Assembly (NCBI RefSeq): GCF_001680005.1 | Contig: NC_033567.1 | Span: forward strand, 3,286,001 to 3,350,000 | DNA from: Plasmodium coatneyi | Lineage: Eukaryota > Apicomplexa > Aconoidasida > Haemosporida > Plasmodiidae | DNA length: 64,000 bases | Direction of reading: 5' to 3' | In this document: positions 1 to 11,646 of the stretch, in pieces | Position numbering within the stretch: the first letter of the stretch is position 1 | How the letters are laid out: every line of letters begins with the position of its first letter | Notes under the pieces: model-generated | Databases searched by the model: none | What the model saw: only the letters and a program-made list of their open reading frames with translations | Told to the model about the DNA's origin: nothing | Translations under genes and position numbers: made by a program

Positions 1-653
1 TTTTCCTTCTTTTCCTTCTTTTTCTTTTTCCCTTTTTTTTTTAGTTCCAATATTTCATTTTTTTTTTCCGCCCCCGCACAAACGCACCACACTGTGGAAC
101 CTGCGTAGTGGGTAGAAAATTGCAAAGTGCAAAACTGGAGGAAAACATGTACCGCACAGACAGTTACACGACATGTAATTATCTTTGGCGAGCTATTTTC
201 CTGTGGGTTGTGTTTTTAAGTTTTTTTGCGGCTGCACACCGGTGTACAGTTTTATAGAAAAGAGTATTGTCCTTTTGTGAAGCCATTATCTGTCAACCTC
301 CCATGGATGCACGCACCCACACATGGTGCCCTCTTATACACACTAATTTTGAACCACGCGCAGGGTACTGTTATCCGTCAGCTAATCGACACGCTTCAGA
401 AATCGTGTCCGTGAAGGGTCTTCCACCCCTCCATGCTGCGAAGTTTCCTGTCGATTAGCGCATTCCCCGTGACGCAGTTTATTTTCCCAGCGGATAGTTG
501 TCATGGTCTAACATTTTTTTATCCTTCTACCTACCACCACCAAGCGCCATTATCGTGTGTGAGGGAAAACCGTCCTACTTGAGCAACCGCGCAAGTTAAT
601 ACCCCACTGCTCATGCGAGTATGCGTAAGTAGAAGATCGATGGGATACTAAAA
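1..653. other. Intergenic, 5' flank of SHLP1
   Basis: The window opens with a pyrimidine-rich tract of about 70 bases, followed by sequence without a convincing reading frame. Short overlapping frames between 226 and 458 have no family resemblance. The 3' part is presumably the promoter and 5' UTR of the phosphatase gene that starts at 654. No other gene is visible. Confidence 0.5.
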
Positions 654-1796
654 ATGGGCGCGCTGCGACTGTTGAGGTTGTTGCAGGTTCTGCGGCTGTT
701 GTTGACAGTGATCCAGCCGTTTCTCCCTCCAACTCTTGGCGTATCTGCGAAGGTAACCATCGGCAATCACGCGAAGGACGACTTTTTACTAAAAACATTA
801 GCAATAGACAAAAAGAAACTGGACCCTTCCTACTTCCAAAGGTATGATAACATAAAATGGGAGGGGAAAATAATCGCCATAGGGGACATTCATGGGGACA
901 TAGAAAGTCTGAAGTTGATTTTACGACATGCAAATTTAATAAACGAAAATGATGAATGGGTTGCAGAAAATGTATTGCTAGTTCAAGTGGGAGACGTACT
1001 AGACAGGGGAATTTATGGTCCATTAATCTATGACTTTCTATTTAAGTTACAGAAGGAGGCACCTTTGAAAAATAGCAAAGTCCTACTAATCATGGGCAAT
1101 CACGAACAACTAAATCTGTGCGGATATTTCAATTACGTAAATGAGAAAGAAGTGGAAATATTTTTTAAAAATAATTTTAACAACAGGTTGTACCATTTTG
1201 TGTCCATTACAGGGGAGTATTTCAAAAAGTTAATTCGCCTACCAGTAATTGCAAAAGTGAACGACATTTTATTTGTTCATGCAGGGATAAGCAAAAAGAT
1301 TTCTTCACTTAGCTTACACACCATACGGTTAAAGACGAGGCTACAAATTGAGAACATGTGCCAAATTCTCAGTTATGATAAATCCATGAACTACGTAAAT
1401 AGAGAGGGAGTGCTTTGGTATGACCATATTTCACGAACAGCTCCCTACGATGAAAACGAAGCATGCTCAATTTTATCTCACGTTTTTAACAACTACAAGG
1501 CCAAGCATTTAGTCGTAGGACACACTAAGCAGCTGACACATGAAATTAGCTCCTACTGCAATGGTGGTCTTTTTCTCATCGACACTGGGATGAGCCTTTT
1601 CATGAACAACGGACAGCCATATCCAAACTACCTCGTCGAGGAAAATGGGATCTTTAAGTCAGTTCACTTGAAGGTTCAGGTAAATAAGAAGAGCAAATAT
1701 TGCGATTCGTTGGAGATAGAATTGAACAGCCCCAACAAGCAGAGCTTCTGCGTCCACGCTAGGGAAATGCTTTTGTCTACCGCGAGCAAAGGTTGA
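654..1796 (+). CDS. SHLP1: Shewanella-like protein phosphatase 1 (SHLP1)
   Basis: Single-exon, 380-residue metallophosphoesterase of the bacterial-type PPP family. All signature motifs are present: GDIHGD near residue 78, GDVLDRG near 113, GNHE near 146, the later metal-binding histidine in LFVHAG near 206, and VVGHT near 287. A hydrophobic N-terminus (about residues 4-31) looks like a signal peptide, so the enzyme should enter the secretory system. In the family, SHLP1 dephosphorylates serine/threonine or tyrosine substrates, is absent from animals, and in rodent malaria has been linked to ookinete and microneme development. The ATG at 654 is chosen because it gives the signal peptide directly before the catalytic domain. 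It is the last core gene before the KIR island. SHLP2 is the alternative, but the signal peptide and the neighbourhood favour SHLP1. Confidence 0.88.
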   Translation: MGALRLLRLLQVLRLLLTVIQPFLPPTLGVSAKVTIGNHAKDDFLLKTLAIDKKKLDPSYFQRYDNIKWEGKIIAIGDIHGDIESLKLILRHANLINENDEWVAENVLLVQVGDVLDRGIYGPLIYDFLFKLQKEAPLKNSKVLLIMGNHEQLNLCGYFNYVNEKEVEIFFKNNFNNRLYHFVSITGEYFKKLIRLPVIAKVNDILFVHAGISKKISSLSLHTIRLKTRLQIENMCQILSYDKSMNYVNREGVLWYDHISRTAPYDENEACSILSHVFNNYKAKHLVVGHTKQLTHEISSYCNGGLFLIDTGMSLFMNNGQPYPNYLVEENGIFKSVHLKVQVNKKSKYCDSLEIELNSPNKQSFCVHAREMLLSTASKG

Positions 1797-2638
1797 CGCT
1801 TCCTCGTTTGGGTTATCAATGGCCCGTTAGCGGCTCTGTTGGCGGCGTTGTTAGGGGCCTGCCCGTAATCTACCAATAGGCTGCGCAACACGTTCTCGGT
1901 GATGTATGAACGCCTTTCCAGGTAATGTTCGTAGCCTTTCTCCCCTCCTTTTTTATCTCCGTTTAAAAAGGATGGTGATAAACCTTTGAATTCTGTGTGC
2001 TTGCAATTTTGGGAGGAAGAAGAACCTCCCACCGAGGCAAAGGAAGTGAGGGAATATGTATTAGCAGTTGGAGGAGCTTAGAAGTTTTAAGGGGGGGAGT
2101 AGGGGAATTTGCGAAATTATTTATTATAATTATTTATTTATATTATTATTTTTTTTTTTTCTCTCTTAACGATTGCGTTAACTCTGCACCCCATGCTCTT
2201 TTGCCATATATCGCTCTGCGTTATGCTATATGGTATGTTGTGGCATTTCTTTCTTTTTTCTTTATTTTTTTTTTTTTTCTCTTATTTTTTTTTTTTTTTT
2301 TACACCTCCTTTCAATTTTTTTCGCGCATCCTCAATTTTCTGAAGAGGCGCGCACATATGACCCCGCGGGAAGGAGGGAGTAAGGACACATTTTATGAAT
2401 GTGTGTTTCAACGCGTATGATGGACTACTTTTTTTTTTTTTTTTTTAAAGAAGCGCGCGGTGTGTGGCAACGGGGGAAGTTGAGAAAAAAGGAAGAAAGA
2501 AAAAAATATATATATCCGTCTACCCCTCTAAAATTTTTAGGAAAAGAAATGTCATTTTGCTCTCATCACACTGTATAAAATTCGTGGTTATTTATGCTCC
2601 CCTCTGGAGGGGGAGCGACATTACATTCATTTAAGTTT
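1797..2638. other. Intergenic boundary between SHLP1 and KIR-A
   Basis: The 3' ends of SHLP1 (plus) and KIR-A (minus) converge here. The stretch holds long T tracts (about 2147-2161, 2265-2300 and 2428-2445) and a short purine tract near 2485-2507. It is the left junction of the variant-gene island with conserved chromosome. No coding signal was found; the reading frames seen on both strands are shadows or low complexity. Confidence 0.5.
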
Positions 2639-5600
2639 CTATATACGATGATAACCTACATTTCTATGTTGTGTTCTTGTGTTGTTGTTTCTCCTTTCTC
2701 TTTCTGTGGTAGATGGTCGTGATGGTCGTTCATGATATATAGTAGAAGTGTCTGTAGAACCTTCCGTAGAATATGTTGTTGACATTTCTGTAGAGTCGTC
2801 TGTTAAGGTGTCAAAATTCTTTTTAATTGACCTTCTTTTCCTTCTATTTCTACTGTTGTTGCTTCTTCCAAAGAAGGTGCTTTGTACCCAAGGAGGTAAA
2901 AGATTATACTAAGAACCGAAAGGGGGAAGTGTGAACATGTATCATATATATATATAAAGCACCCTTTATTCTCTATATATATTTGTGTTCTTTTTAAAAT
3001 GAAAAAAAGGGAAGAAATATGAGGAAAAAGTATTATTATTCTTTCTATTATCATTGTTATTATAATTATACCTTGTGGAGAAAGAATGCAGTCACTGGTA
3101 GTCCGACAACTCCTAGGATGGAAGACACAGCAGCGGTGGTGGCCGTACTTATTCCTTCCGAACATGATAATTTCGCTAACTGACGACTGCAGTATTTTCC
3201 ATAGTTCTCCTTAAATTTCTTACAATATGTACCATCAGCTGGAGAGGGGGAAGTTCCACTACAGTCCGTTTTCACTTTATCATAAGTTTGAAAAATGTTA
3301 TTCATATATTCTTTAAGTTCCTCCGTACAGTGGGATCCATTCTTCTGCAGTAGTTGCTTAATAGTTGCGTAGTCTTGAGAATGGTCATATAATTTTTTCA
3401 TTTTCAAGAAGTTCTCTTTGCTAATGTTATTATAAATAATGTTGCACATACTTGCAGTTCCCTTCTCTCCCAATTTACCATATACTTCATTCATAACGGT
3501 TGGGAATGAATTGCCCGCCTTCAATTGCTCCGATATTAAATCACCCAACCAATAATAAAAGTAGTTGCAACGGTCCGCGGACGGTAGATTCCTATTTTGT
3601 GTGCCCGCTATTTGAGTTAAATAATACCAGACACTTGCAATTTTACTTACACAGTCGGAAGACTGCACTTTACCTTGTATTGCACTCTGCAGTCCACTTT
3701 TTAATGTGATGACAGTGGAATAACTCTTATTATCGTACACGGATGCCTGGAGGCTTAGCTCATCATACGCCTTCTTTGAAGGTAAATTACTCAAATATGG
3801 ATCCTACGGAAATATAACCAGAGGAATATATATATTCCTATATATTTTTTATTTTTAGCTCCGCTATTGTACACATAAAATAATATATGCACCATGTTTA
3901 TATGTGTGTATATCAATTCTAAAGAGGAGAGAAGAAATTTTTATTATTGTTGTTGTTTTACTGACCTGGATAAGGGGAGCGGAAGGAGGAGGTGCCTTAT
4001 GACCCTGGAGTTGGTGAAGTGTTTCACTGTCTTGTAGTTGTTCTTCTCTTGCTTTCTGCTTCGTAGATAGAGCTTCCTGATATTGTTGTGTATATTTTAG
4101 ATATAAGTTAGTGATGTTGTAAACTGTAACATTATGGCCAGTTCCAGTTCCTACTTCTGATGTGAATGTTAGGGTCAGTGGGTTCTGATCATTTCTTGTT
4201 TCAAACTTCTTCTTGAATTCCTGACAATATGAACTGTGTTTGCTCTTACAATCATTACTTACAGCTAGATAAGCTGTGACAGCATTTTGGAGGTGCTTGA
4301 AATATGTCTCATCACAAGATTCCTTAGAAGATTTTAGTGTCCCCTTTATATCTTCATAGTCATTAGAGAAGTCGTTCACGGTTTTCCAATAATTGAACAT
4401 TGTCTTGGTGATGTTATTAGTGTCTTTGTCCCCGTATAGGAGTTTGCAATTCTCGTTAACACCAAACTCTTTCAATGATTTATATATACATTCCATGGTA
4501 TTTATAAATTTACCACTATTTGTAATTCCCACACCTTTCCATACGATGTCCCCTAACCAATAATACAGGAAGTAACAAGGTGTTTCGTCCTCCGCTTCGA
4601 CTCCTTTTATGGAGGACACCAAGCACAGGGTCTTCGTTATCTTTTCAGCACTGTCCTTAATTTCTGTACATTCCTCCAGCTTCCCTCTTACAGTTCCTTC
4701 TTTATTGTTATATTGACTGCAATTTTCTTGTCCCTCGAACCTGTTATAGTATTTTATCTTAGAGCCTAACTTGCTTAAGTTTTTCTCCTATACAAATAGT
4801 CGACATACATGTATATATATTCTCTCTTTTCACACTTTTATTATCACTATACGGTTCGTGATCTATTATTTGTTTAATATTTATGCACTCATTTTTAACA
4901 AAGGAAGTTTACCCCTAGGATTGATTGCCTCTCCCCTGCCCTTGCAGCAAGATCCGATGCCTGTGCAGTACACGTCGAATTCAGAAGTTCCTCTGGGTTA
5001 TATTGCTCATGCTTCCCTTTAAATTCTACACAATATGGATCAGTACTCTCAATATCCTTCTCGCATTCCTCACGCACCTTCTTATATGCAGAGGCAATGG
5101 CCTGCAGATAGCTGCTATATTTTTCAGCACACATAGATCCATGAGGCTTTAACAGTGTTTTCAATTCATTATAGTTGTAGCAGTAACCGTACACTACTTT
5201 TCTATCTTTGATAATATCTTCACCTATACTATTAGGGTCCGGATTTTTACACCCTTGTGTAGCAAGGAATTCCTCTAATGCTTCGATGACTTGCTGTACT
5301 ATTCCTGGGAACTGGGAACTCCCGATCTCCTTTATTAAAATGTCCATAACCCAATAATAAAAGAAATTACATTTCTTCTTATATTGTACACCTTCTTCAT
5401 TATCCATTGTGGACATGCAGCAACATGCTTTTATAATTTTATCCTTATATTTCCCACTATTGGGCCACTGTTTCAACTTCTCTTTTAGGTTTCCTGTAGA
5501 GCTTCCATCACAAGAGTCGCAACCTGTTTCAAACTTCTTGTAGAAATGTTCATAGGAAGGTAGCTGATTCAAATCTTCTTTCTATAAATGTAATGGGCAG

Positions 5601-5756
5601 TGTATGTATACATGTTTCCATGTATATATTTTATACTTGTTAATTTAGTACACTATGCATGAGTTATTATGTGAATAATATTTATGTAGTCAATTTAAAT
5701 ACGAGTGTAACCGGTAAGAATGGTTCTGTAGTTTCTGCGGGTGCTGTTTCGGACAT
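2639..5756 (-). CDS. kir: KIR-family variant antigen, three-domain (KIR-A)
   Basis: Five exons, all joined in phase 0: 5712-5756 (start), 4913-5581, 3966-4787, 3072-3803 and 2639-2908 (stop), giving about 845 residues. Exons 2, 3 and 4 each encode one cysteine-rich KIR/PIR extracellular domain. Each carries the family core: CNFFYYWVMD, CYFLYYWLGD and CNYFYYWLGD. Exon 4 ends in a transmembrane segment (AAVSSILGVVGLPVTAFFL) and the last exon gives the classic cytoplasmic tail, starting YNLLPPW, then basic, then Ser/Thr-rich, ending GYHRI. Exon 1 is a 15-residue leader beginning MSETAPAE, with no signal peptide, as is usual for the family. KIR proteins are variant antigens expected at the infected red cell surface. 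Splice sites include LHK|gtataa and tcttag|YNLL. The exon 1 call is the least certain part. It is transcribed away from the telomere-like array. Confidence 0.85.
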
Positions 5757-6764
5757 GGTTTATAGGTGTTTGTGTTTGTGTGTGCTCTTTCCTTCATATA
5801 TAATGTCAATTTTATATGTTATAGAATGTTCATATAATTAGAAGAATAAGTATGAACACCTTGGTTGCTCTATGATCATTAGTACATATAACAAACTTTT
5901 TTCTATTCCATGCTCATTTCTTATGGTTCACATGTTAACATACACACACACACACATAAGTATTAAATCAGCACATGCATATATAATTAAGGAAGAAAAA
6001 TGTAGGAACAACTAGAGTAAGGAAGTAAAATAGAAAAGAGGAAGTGAGCAAATATTTTGTTCTCTCCTTATTTATTTATTACATTATTGTACCCTGTACT
6101 TGACTACTCAGAACATTATACTAATATTTATCTTACTTCCCTATTGTATACATGGAAGAACGCAAACTTCTTTCCTTTTGAACAAAATTTCTTCCGGATA
6201 TATTATTAATTTATATTACTTTACCCTTTTTAAAAAGGGTCATTTATTAAGAATTGTTAATGCAAATAAAGTTCCTATACACACAACACACTCCTCCTCT
6301 TCTCCCCATCCACTCTACTATTCATTATTAGGAGCAATTCTTTTTTTTTTCCATTCCTTGGCTCCTTCCTTAGCTCTTTCCTTCCTTCCATTCTCTTTCT
6401 GCCATATATGTATATTTCAAGTAGCCAATACAAACGGTATATTATGATAGATGACTTAACGGAGTTCCCTTTTCCTAATTTCATATTATATACCACACCT
6501 TCATGTATATCCTTTATTCCTTTTGCTTTTTTCCTTATAATTACATTATAAATAACTTTCTCATGAGGAGTTGATGTGGACCATGCATTACTTAAGCTTC
6601 CCCCATTCTTTTTTTTTATGCATATTATATTTTACACAAAAATATGCTCCTACTTTTATATTTTTCCCCATAAATATTACTAACGGGCCTTAAGAAGTTG
6701 AGTAACTTTTCGAGGCGTTAAGGAAGTTCAAGAAATTGAAGATAGTTCTATGGGTGTATGGCCT
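5757..6764. other. KIR-A upstream region
   Basis: AT-rich DNA between the KIR-A start and the telomere-like array, presumably holding the KIR-A promoter. It contains a short CA repeat near 5943-5957 and pyrimidine-rich stretches (6290-6390). Short frames at 6100-6496 on both strands show no family features and are taken as noise. Confidence 0.45.
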
Positions 6765-7880
6765 AGGTTTCAGTATTCAGGGGCTAAGCTTTAGGATTTA
6801 GTGTTCAGCGTTTAGATTTCAGGGTTTAGTGTATAGGGCCTAAGGTCTAGTATTCCAAGTTTAGGGTTTAGGCTTCCGGCTTTAGGATTTAGCGTTTCAG
6901 GGTTTAAAGTATAACATTCAGGGGTTAGGTTAAGAGTGTAGGGTTCAGGCTTCAGGGTTCAGGCTTCAGGGTTTAGGATTCAGAGTTGAGGATCTAGGGT
7001 TTAAGGTTCAGGGTTTGGGGTTCAGGGTTTATGGTTTGCGGTTTAGGCTAAGGTCTATAGAAATAGATTTTCGGGTTTAGGTTTGTTGGTTGAAGTTTCA
7101 GGCCTTCGGATTCAGGATTTAGAATTCAGGGCTTATGGTTCAGAGTTCAGAGTTCAGAGTTCAGAGTCTAGGCCTTAGGATTTAAGGTTTTGGCTTCAGG
7201 ACATGAGTGATCTAGTTTCAAGTTTTAGGGTTACGGTTGAGGGTTTATGGTTTAGTGTATAGGGCTCAAGATTTAGAGTTTAGGGCTTAGGTTTTGGTTT
7301 TAGGGATTAGGTTTATACTTCAGGGTTTAGTGCTCAGATTTTACTGTTCAGGGCTTCAGGTTTTTAGGTTTTGGGGCTAAGGGTTTAGCGTTCAGGGTTA
7401 AGGCTTCAGGGTTTTAGGTTTTGCGGCTATGGGTTTAGCGTTCGGGGTTTAGGATTCAGGATTTAGGTATATAGAAATCGAATTTCGGGTTTCGGATTCA
7501 GTGTTTAGTGTTCAGGGTTTATGGTTCAGAGGTTATTTTTCATGATGTAGGGATTAGGGTTCAAGGTTTAGGGTTTTGGGTTCATGGTTTAGGTTTCAGT
7601 TTTTATGGGTTTGGTCTTTAAGGTTTAGTGTTCATGGTTCAGTGTTTAGGATTCAGGGTTGAGTATTCAGGGTTTAGGGTTCAGGCTTTAGATTTCAGGG
7701 TTTAGGTCTCAGTGTTTAGAGTTCAGGGTTGATGGTTTAGTCTTTAGGGCTCTGTGTTTAGAGTTCAGGGTTGATGGTTTAGTCTTTAGGGCTCAGTGTT
7801 TAGAGTTGAGGGCTTAGGTTTTGGTTTTAGGGATTAGGTTCTGGACTTTAGGCTTTATTGTTCAGTGTACAGATTTGAGT
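6765..7880 (+). repeat. Interstitial telomere-like array, G-rich arm
   Basis: About 1.1 kb of degenerate heptads of the form TTTAGGG/TTCAGGG, the Plasmodium telomere unit GGGTT(T/C)A, reading 5' to 3' on the plus strand. Exact heptads alternate with variants such as GGGCTTA and GTGTTTA. Higher-order duplications are visible: a 42-bp block near 7723 is repeated at once at about 7765, and a segment reading GGCTTAGGTTTTGGTTTTAGG occurs near 7286 and again near 7809. A non-telomeric motif ending TTTCGGGTTT occurs at 7055-7080 and 7468-7492. Interstitial telomere sequences beside kir and SICAvar genes are a known P. knowlesi feature. Confidence 0.9.
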
Positions 7881-7911
7881 GTTCGACATTTAGAGCTAAA
7901 TATTATACTTC

Positions 7912-8315
7912 TTTATTTGAAAACCCAAAACTCCAGGAAAATAAACTATAAGCCCTTATCCTTGAAACCTAGACGCTGAATTCTAAATCCTGAAATGTGT
8001 ACCCAAAATTATAAGCTAGAAACACTTAGCCCCAAAATCTAAAACCATGAAGCCTAAATCCCGGAGCCCTGAAGACTAAACCCTGAGCCCTAAAGACTAA
8101 ACCATCAACCCTGAACTCTAAACACTCAGCCCTAAACCCTGAAATCTAAAGCCTGAACCCTAAACCCTGAATCCTTAACCCTGAATCCTAAACGCTGAAC
8201 CTTGAACACTAAACCCGAAAACCAATTCTTATACCCTGAACACTAAAACTAAACCCGAAATCCGATTCTTATACCGTTAAACACTGAACCCTAAACACTA
8301 AATCCTGTATCTTTA
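7912..8315 (-). repeat. Interstitial telomere-like array, C-rich arm
   Basis: About 400 bp of CCCTAAA/CCCTGAA-type heptads, so the G-rich strand here is the minus strand, opposite to the adjoining array. The motif AAACCCGAAA...ATTCTTATACC occurs at 8211-8235 and 8251-8275. Its reverse complement is nearly the same as the interspersed motif in the G-rich arm at 7468-7492, so both arms derive from the same repeat family. Only about 30 bp of non-repeat DNA separates the two arms. Confidence 0.9.
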
Positions 8316-9209
8316 ATTCTTAGTACAATATATATCGCATGCATAAATGAACTATCTATAACATGGTTATGAATGAAGGGTGGGTTTAGAGGTTTTGAAA
8401 CGAATTCTAGAATGTAATATAAATTAAATAAAGTAAACGTGGAACTCAAATAGTAAAATATATTTTTTGCTTAGAATATTTTTGATGTAATTTTATAGGT
8501 GTGATAAAAAAGCAGAAAAGGAGGAAGGTGTGTGAAAATTATTATAGCAATACGATCATAATGGGGAGAGGAAGAGAAAAATTGCATCCCACAAACTATT
8601 ACAGGAATGTGAGCACACAAAATTTCACTTTTGACGAGAAAATATGTGAGCAGTTATATGTTTTGCTTTATACTTCTTATTTTTGTTTCTCTCTATACTT
8701 GTATTATGAGTACATATTCTTCGCTGTATATATGGATCAATGTGCACATTTAAGAGGTTAGGAAAGGAGGGTGATAAGTATTTTGCACATATGATGTGCA
8801 TAGTGCGCATATATGTAAGTTACACGAATTTCTTATTAGTCCATGAGTATGATTGGGGAAGTATAAATGAAAATTGTGCCATCTGAGGGTTTTGTTTTCG
8901 GTTGTTGAGAATTGCGTTCCCTTATATATATAGTAATTACGACTTTGTACACATTTAATAATAGACGCATGGTATATAATATTCATATAGTAATTCCACA
9001 TGTAAATAATCATTGTACCATCGAATATATATATATATATATATAATAAAGAAGCACAGACAGGAGGGATGTTTACATATGTATTGTGCACATATAAAAA
9101 ACTTCTAACATGAAGTCGTTCTATATATACAGGAGGACATATATGTATAAGGAACAACTCTCCTGACTCAGAAATTCTCTGTATACAGAGAGATCTACAC
9201 ATATGAACA
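8316..9209. other. KIR-B upstream region
   Basis: AT-rich flank between the C-rich telomere-like arm and the KIR-B start, likely containing the KIR-B promoter. It includes an (AT)n stretch at about 9025-9045. Frames at 8501-8761 and 8750-9202 lack family features and are low-complexity readings. Confidence 0.45.
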
Positions 9210-11646
9210 ATGTCAGGAGGGGTAAGAGGAAGAATATTGAAAGGGAAAGGAATGGAATGGAATGAGGGGAAAAAAGATTGATCTGGTCTTTCTTCCCTTC
9301 CCTTCCCCTTTCTTCAATATTTACTTCCCCTCTTCCTTACACTAAGAAGGAGCACATATAATACTTTCTATATACATAATATGGTGAAGCATAATATAAT
9401 AGGAGTGCAAGAATATATATATATTCCACACACTCCTTCCTTCTTTGCCAATTCATTATAGTTGAAGGATCTGAATCCAAAGAGTTTACCTTCATGGACC
9501 GATTACTATGATAAATTCGATGATGCTAATGAGAATGAATGTGGCTCCATTGTGGACGGGTACAAGAAATTGAAGAGTACATTGGAAGATAAATTAAATG
9601 CATACTTAGGGCTTAAGGCTCTGGCGGGGACGTTTACGAAGGCCTACTGTAGAGCATGTACAATGAAGAAAGACAGTCCGCAAGATAATACAGCTTGTCA
9701 TTTTTTTCATCATTGGTTGGGGAAGGAAATCACCGTAGATGAATATAAGAATAAGTTATCAGGCATAGTGGGCAAAATTTACGAAGCTCTAGGGAGTTTT
9801 TTCAGTGGTAATATGTGTAATATTATATACAAAGATATTGACAATGACGAAGACCTCTTCAAGCACAGGAAGGAAGTATTCGATTATTATTACAATTATA
9901 CGGATGTAAAGCAGTATTTAGAGCAGAATACCCCTGAATGTGAGGAAAATTGGCTATCTTACAGGTATAACATAGATGAGGCATGTGAAAAAGTGAAAAA
10001 ATATTGCGCACCAACAGGGGAAGGTATTGGTGATGAATATTGTTCCTGGTTTAATGATGAAAAAGTGAGGGAAGGTAAAGATTACTGTGATCCGAATGAA
10101 CTATCAAAGTTAAAGTGCAAGGAACAGGAGAAACCTTCCCCAGATGTTAGGATCGGTCGGGAAAATTCTCAGTTTACGGGGGGCACCCAGCTTCCCTCTC
10201 GTGATTCTATGGTGGATGCGAAAGAAGTGTTGGAGGTTCGCCATTTTCCGTGTTCTACGTCGATGAATTAATATGTGTATACACATATAATATTTTTATC
10301 TACCATGGTGTAAAAAATTGGAAAGGAAGGGGGGTTAGGGGTCTATATATAAAATCATATATATTTTCCTGAATTACATCTGTAGGATGATCCTCTAAAG
10401 AATTTACCCTCAAAGGGAAGTTTGTACCGTCCACTTAATTGGGAACATATACATACTGATTGTGATAATGAAACTGAGAGGGAAAATGTGCAGCGGAAAT
10501 TAAAACAATGTCCCAAGGATGAAGCATATGCTAAGAAGATTACAGGGGCATGGTGCTACGTAGATAAAGAATTAAAGAAGGGGAATTCTGAGGATAAATT
10601 TTGCGCTTTATTATATTTTTGGATGGGAAATATAGTTTCCAGTGAATTATGTGACCGCAGTTATTTTTCTGAACATATGAAGAATATTTACGATGAATTG
10701 AAGGGTATGGGAATTGAAAATACATGTGAAAATATGGATAAAGATAAAAGTGTAGACGGGCACACTTTCTCCAATATGAAAACAGTATATGAATACTTTG
10801 AAGATTTTTCAACTCTGCAAACTCATTTAGGGAAATATAAAAAAGATTGTGATTCTGCGTATAAGGAACATATACAAAAAATTACTGAAGCATGTGATGC
10901 TATAAGACCAAAATGCCAAGGAAGAAATAATGATGGTGATCCACTTTGTACATGGTTTAATAAACAGAAAAATAAGGATTACTGTAATACGGAAAAACTT
11001 AAAGAACTACAGTGTAATACAGGAACTACCCGAGTTCGCACAGCAGCCGAACTGCACCAGAGTGTTCATGGGGGAGAGACTTTGTCAGCAGGAACCAGGA
11101 GTAGGACAAATCTACCGTCCACAACGGGCACCACCTCCCCCGGTAGTGTTGTCACCACTGCTGTGTCCACTATACTTCCTACAGCTGGATTACCAGCACT
11201 GGCGTACCTTTTATACAAAGTAATAAATTATAATAGAACTGTATATATGATATATATATATATATATATACTATATATTATATACTATATATATATTTCC
11301 TTACCGCACGCCCCACCTTCTTCCATAGTATGATCTTTTACCTTCTGGAATAAAGAACTCCTTCTTTGGAGGAGGAGGAAAAAATAGAAGTGGCAAGAGC
11401 AGAAGAAAGGGACGATCAGCAGGGCCTACTTTTAGTACTTTGACAGTAGACACATCTATAGCAGCCTCAACGTATGATTCAATGGACGGTTCAACAACAA
11501 TAGGCTCGTCATCCAATTTAACAACAACAGCAGCACCTGCAACAGTAGATAGTTCTACTATAGATGATGGTACATGGAGGCCAATATCCAGAGGAAGGAA
11601 CAATAATAATGCACGGCAGAAAAATATACGTTACCAACGTATGTGA
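9210..11646 (+). CDS. kir: KIR-family variant antigen, two-domain (KIR-B)
   Basis: Four exons in phase 0: 9210-9221 (MSGG, then gtaaga), 9462 to about 10235, 10386-11219 and 11329-11646, for about 645 residues. Exons 2 and 3 each code one cysteine-rich KIR domain, with cores CHFFHHWLGK and CALLYFWMGN. Exon 3 ends with a transmembrane segment near VSTILPTAGLPALAYLLYK. The final exon gives the family tail, starting YDLLPSG, then a Gly/Lys/Arg-rich stretch, a Ser/Thr-rich stretch, and a basic end RYQRM. The donor of exon 2 is the weak point: in-frame GT sites near 10227 and 10236 are poor matches, so that boundary is approximate and a damaged donor is possible. Role and location are as for other KIR variant antigens. 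The gene is divergent from KIR-A across the telomere-like array. Confidence 0.82.

Noticed and set aside
550..1023. 157-residue minus-strand frame overlapping SHLP1
   Set aside because: Antisense shadow of the phosphatase coding sequence.
2803..3165. 120-residue minus frame across the KIR-A 3' end
   Set aside because: Reads the KIR-A intron and last exon in the wrong frame; the spliced frame gives the expected KIR tail.
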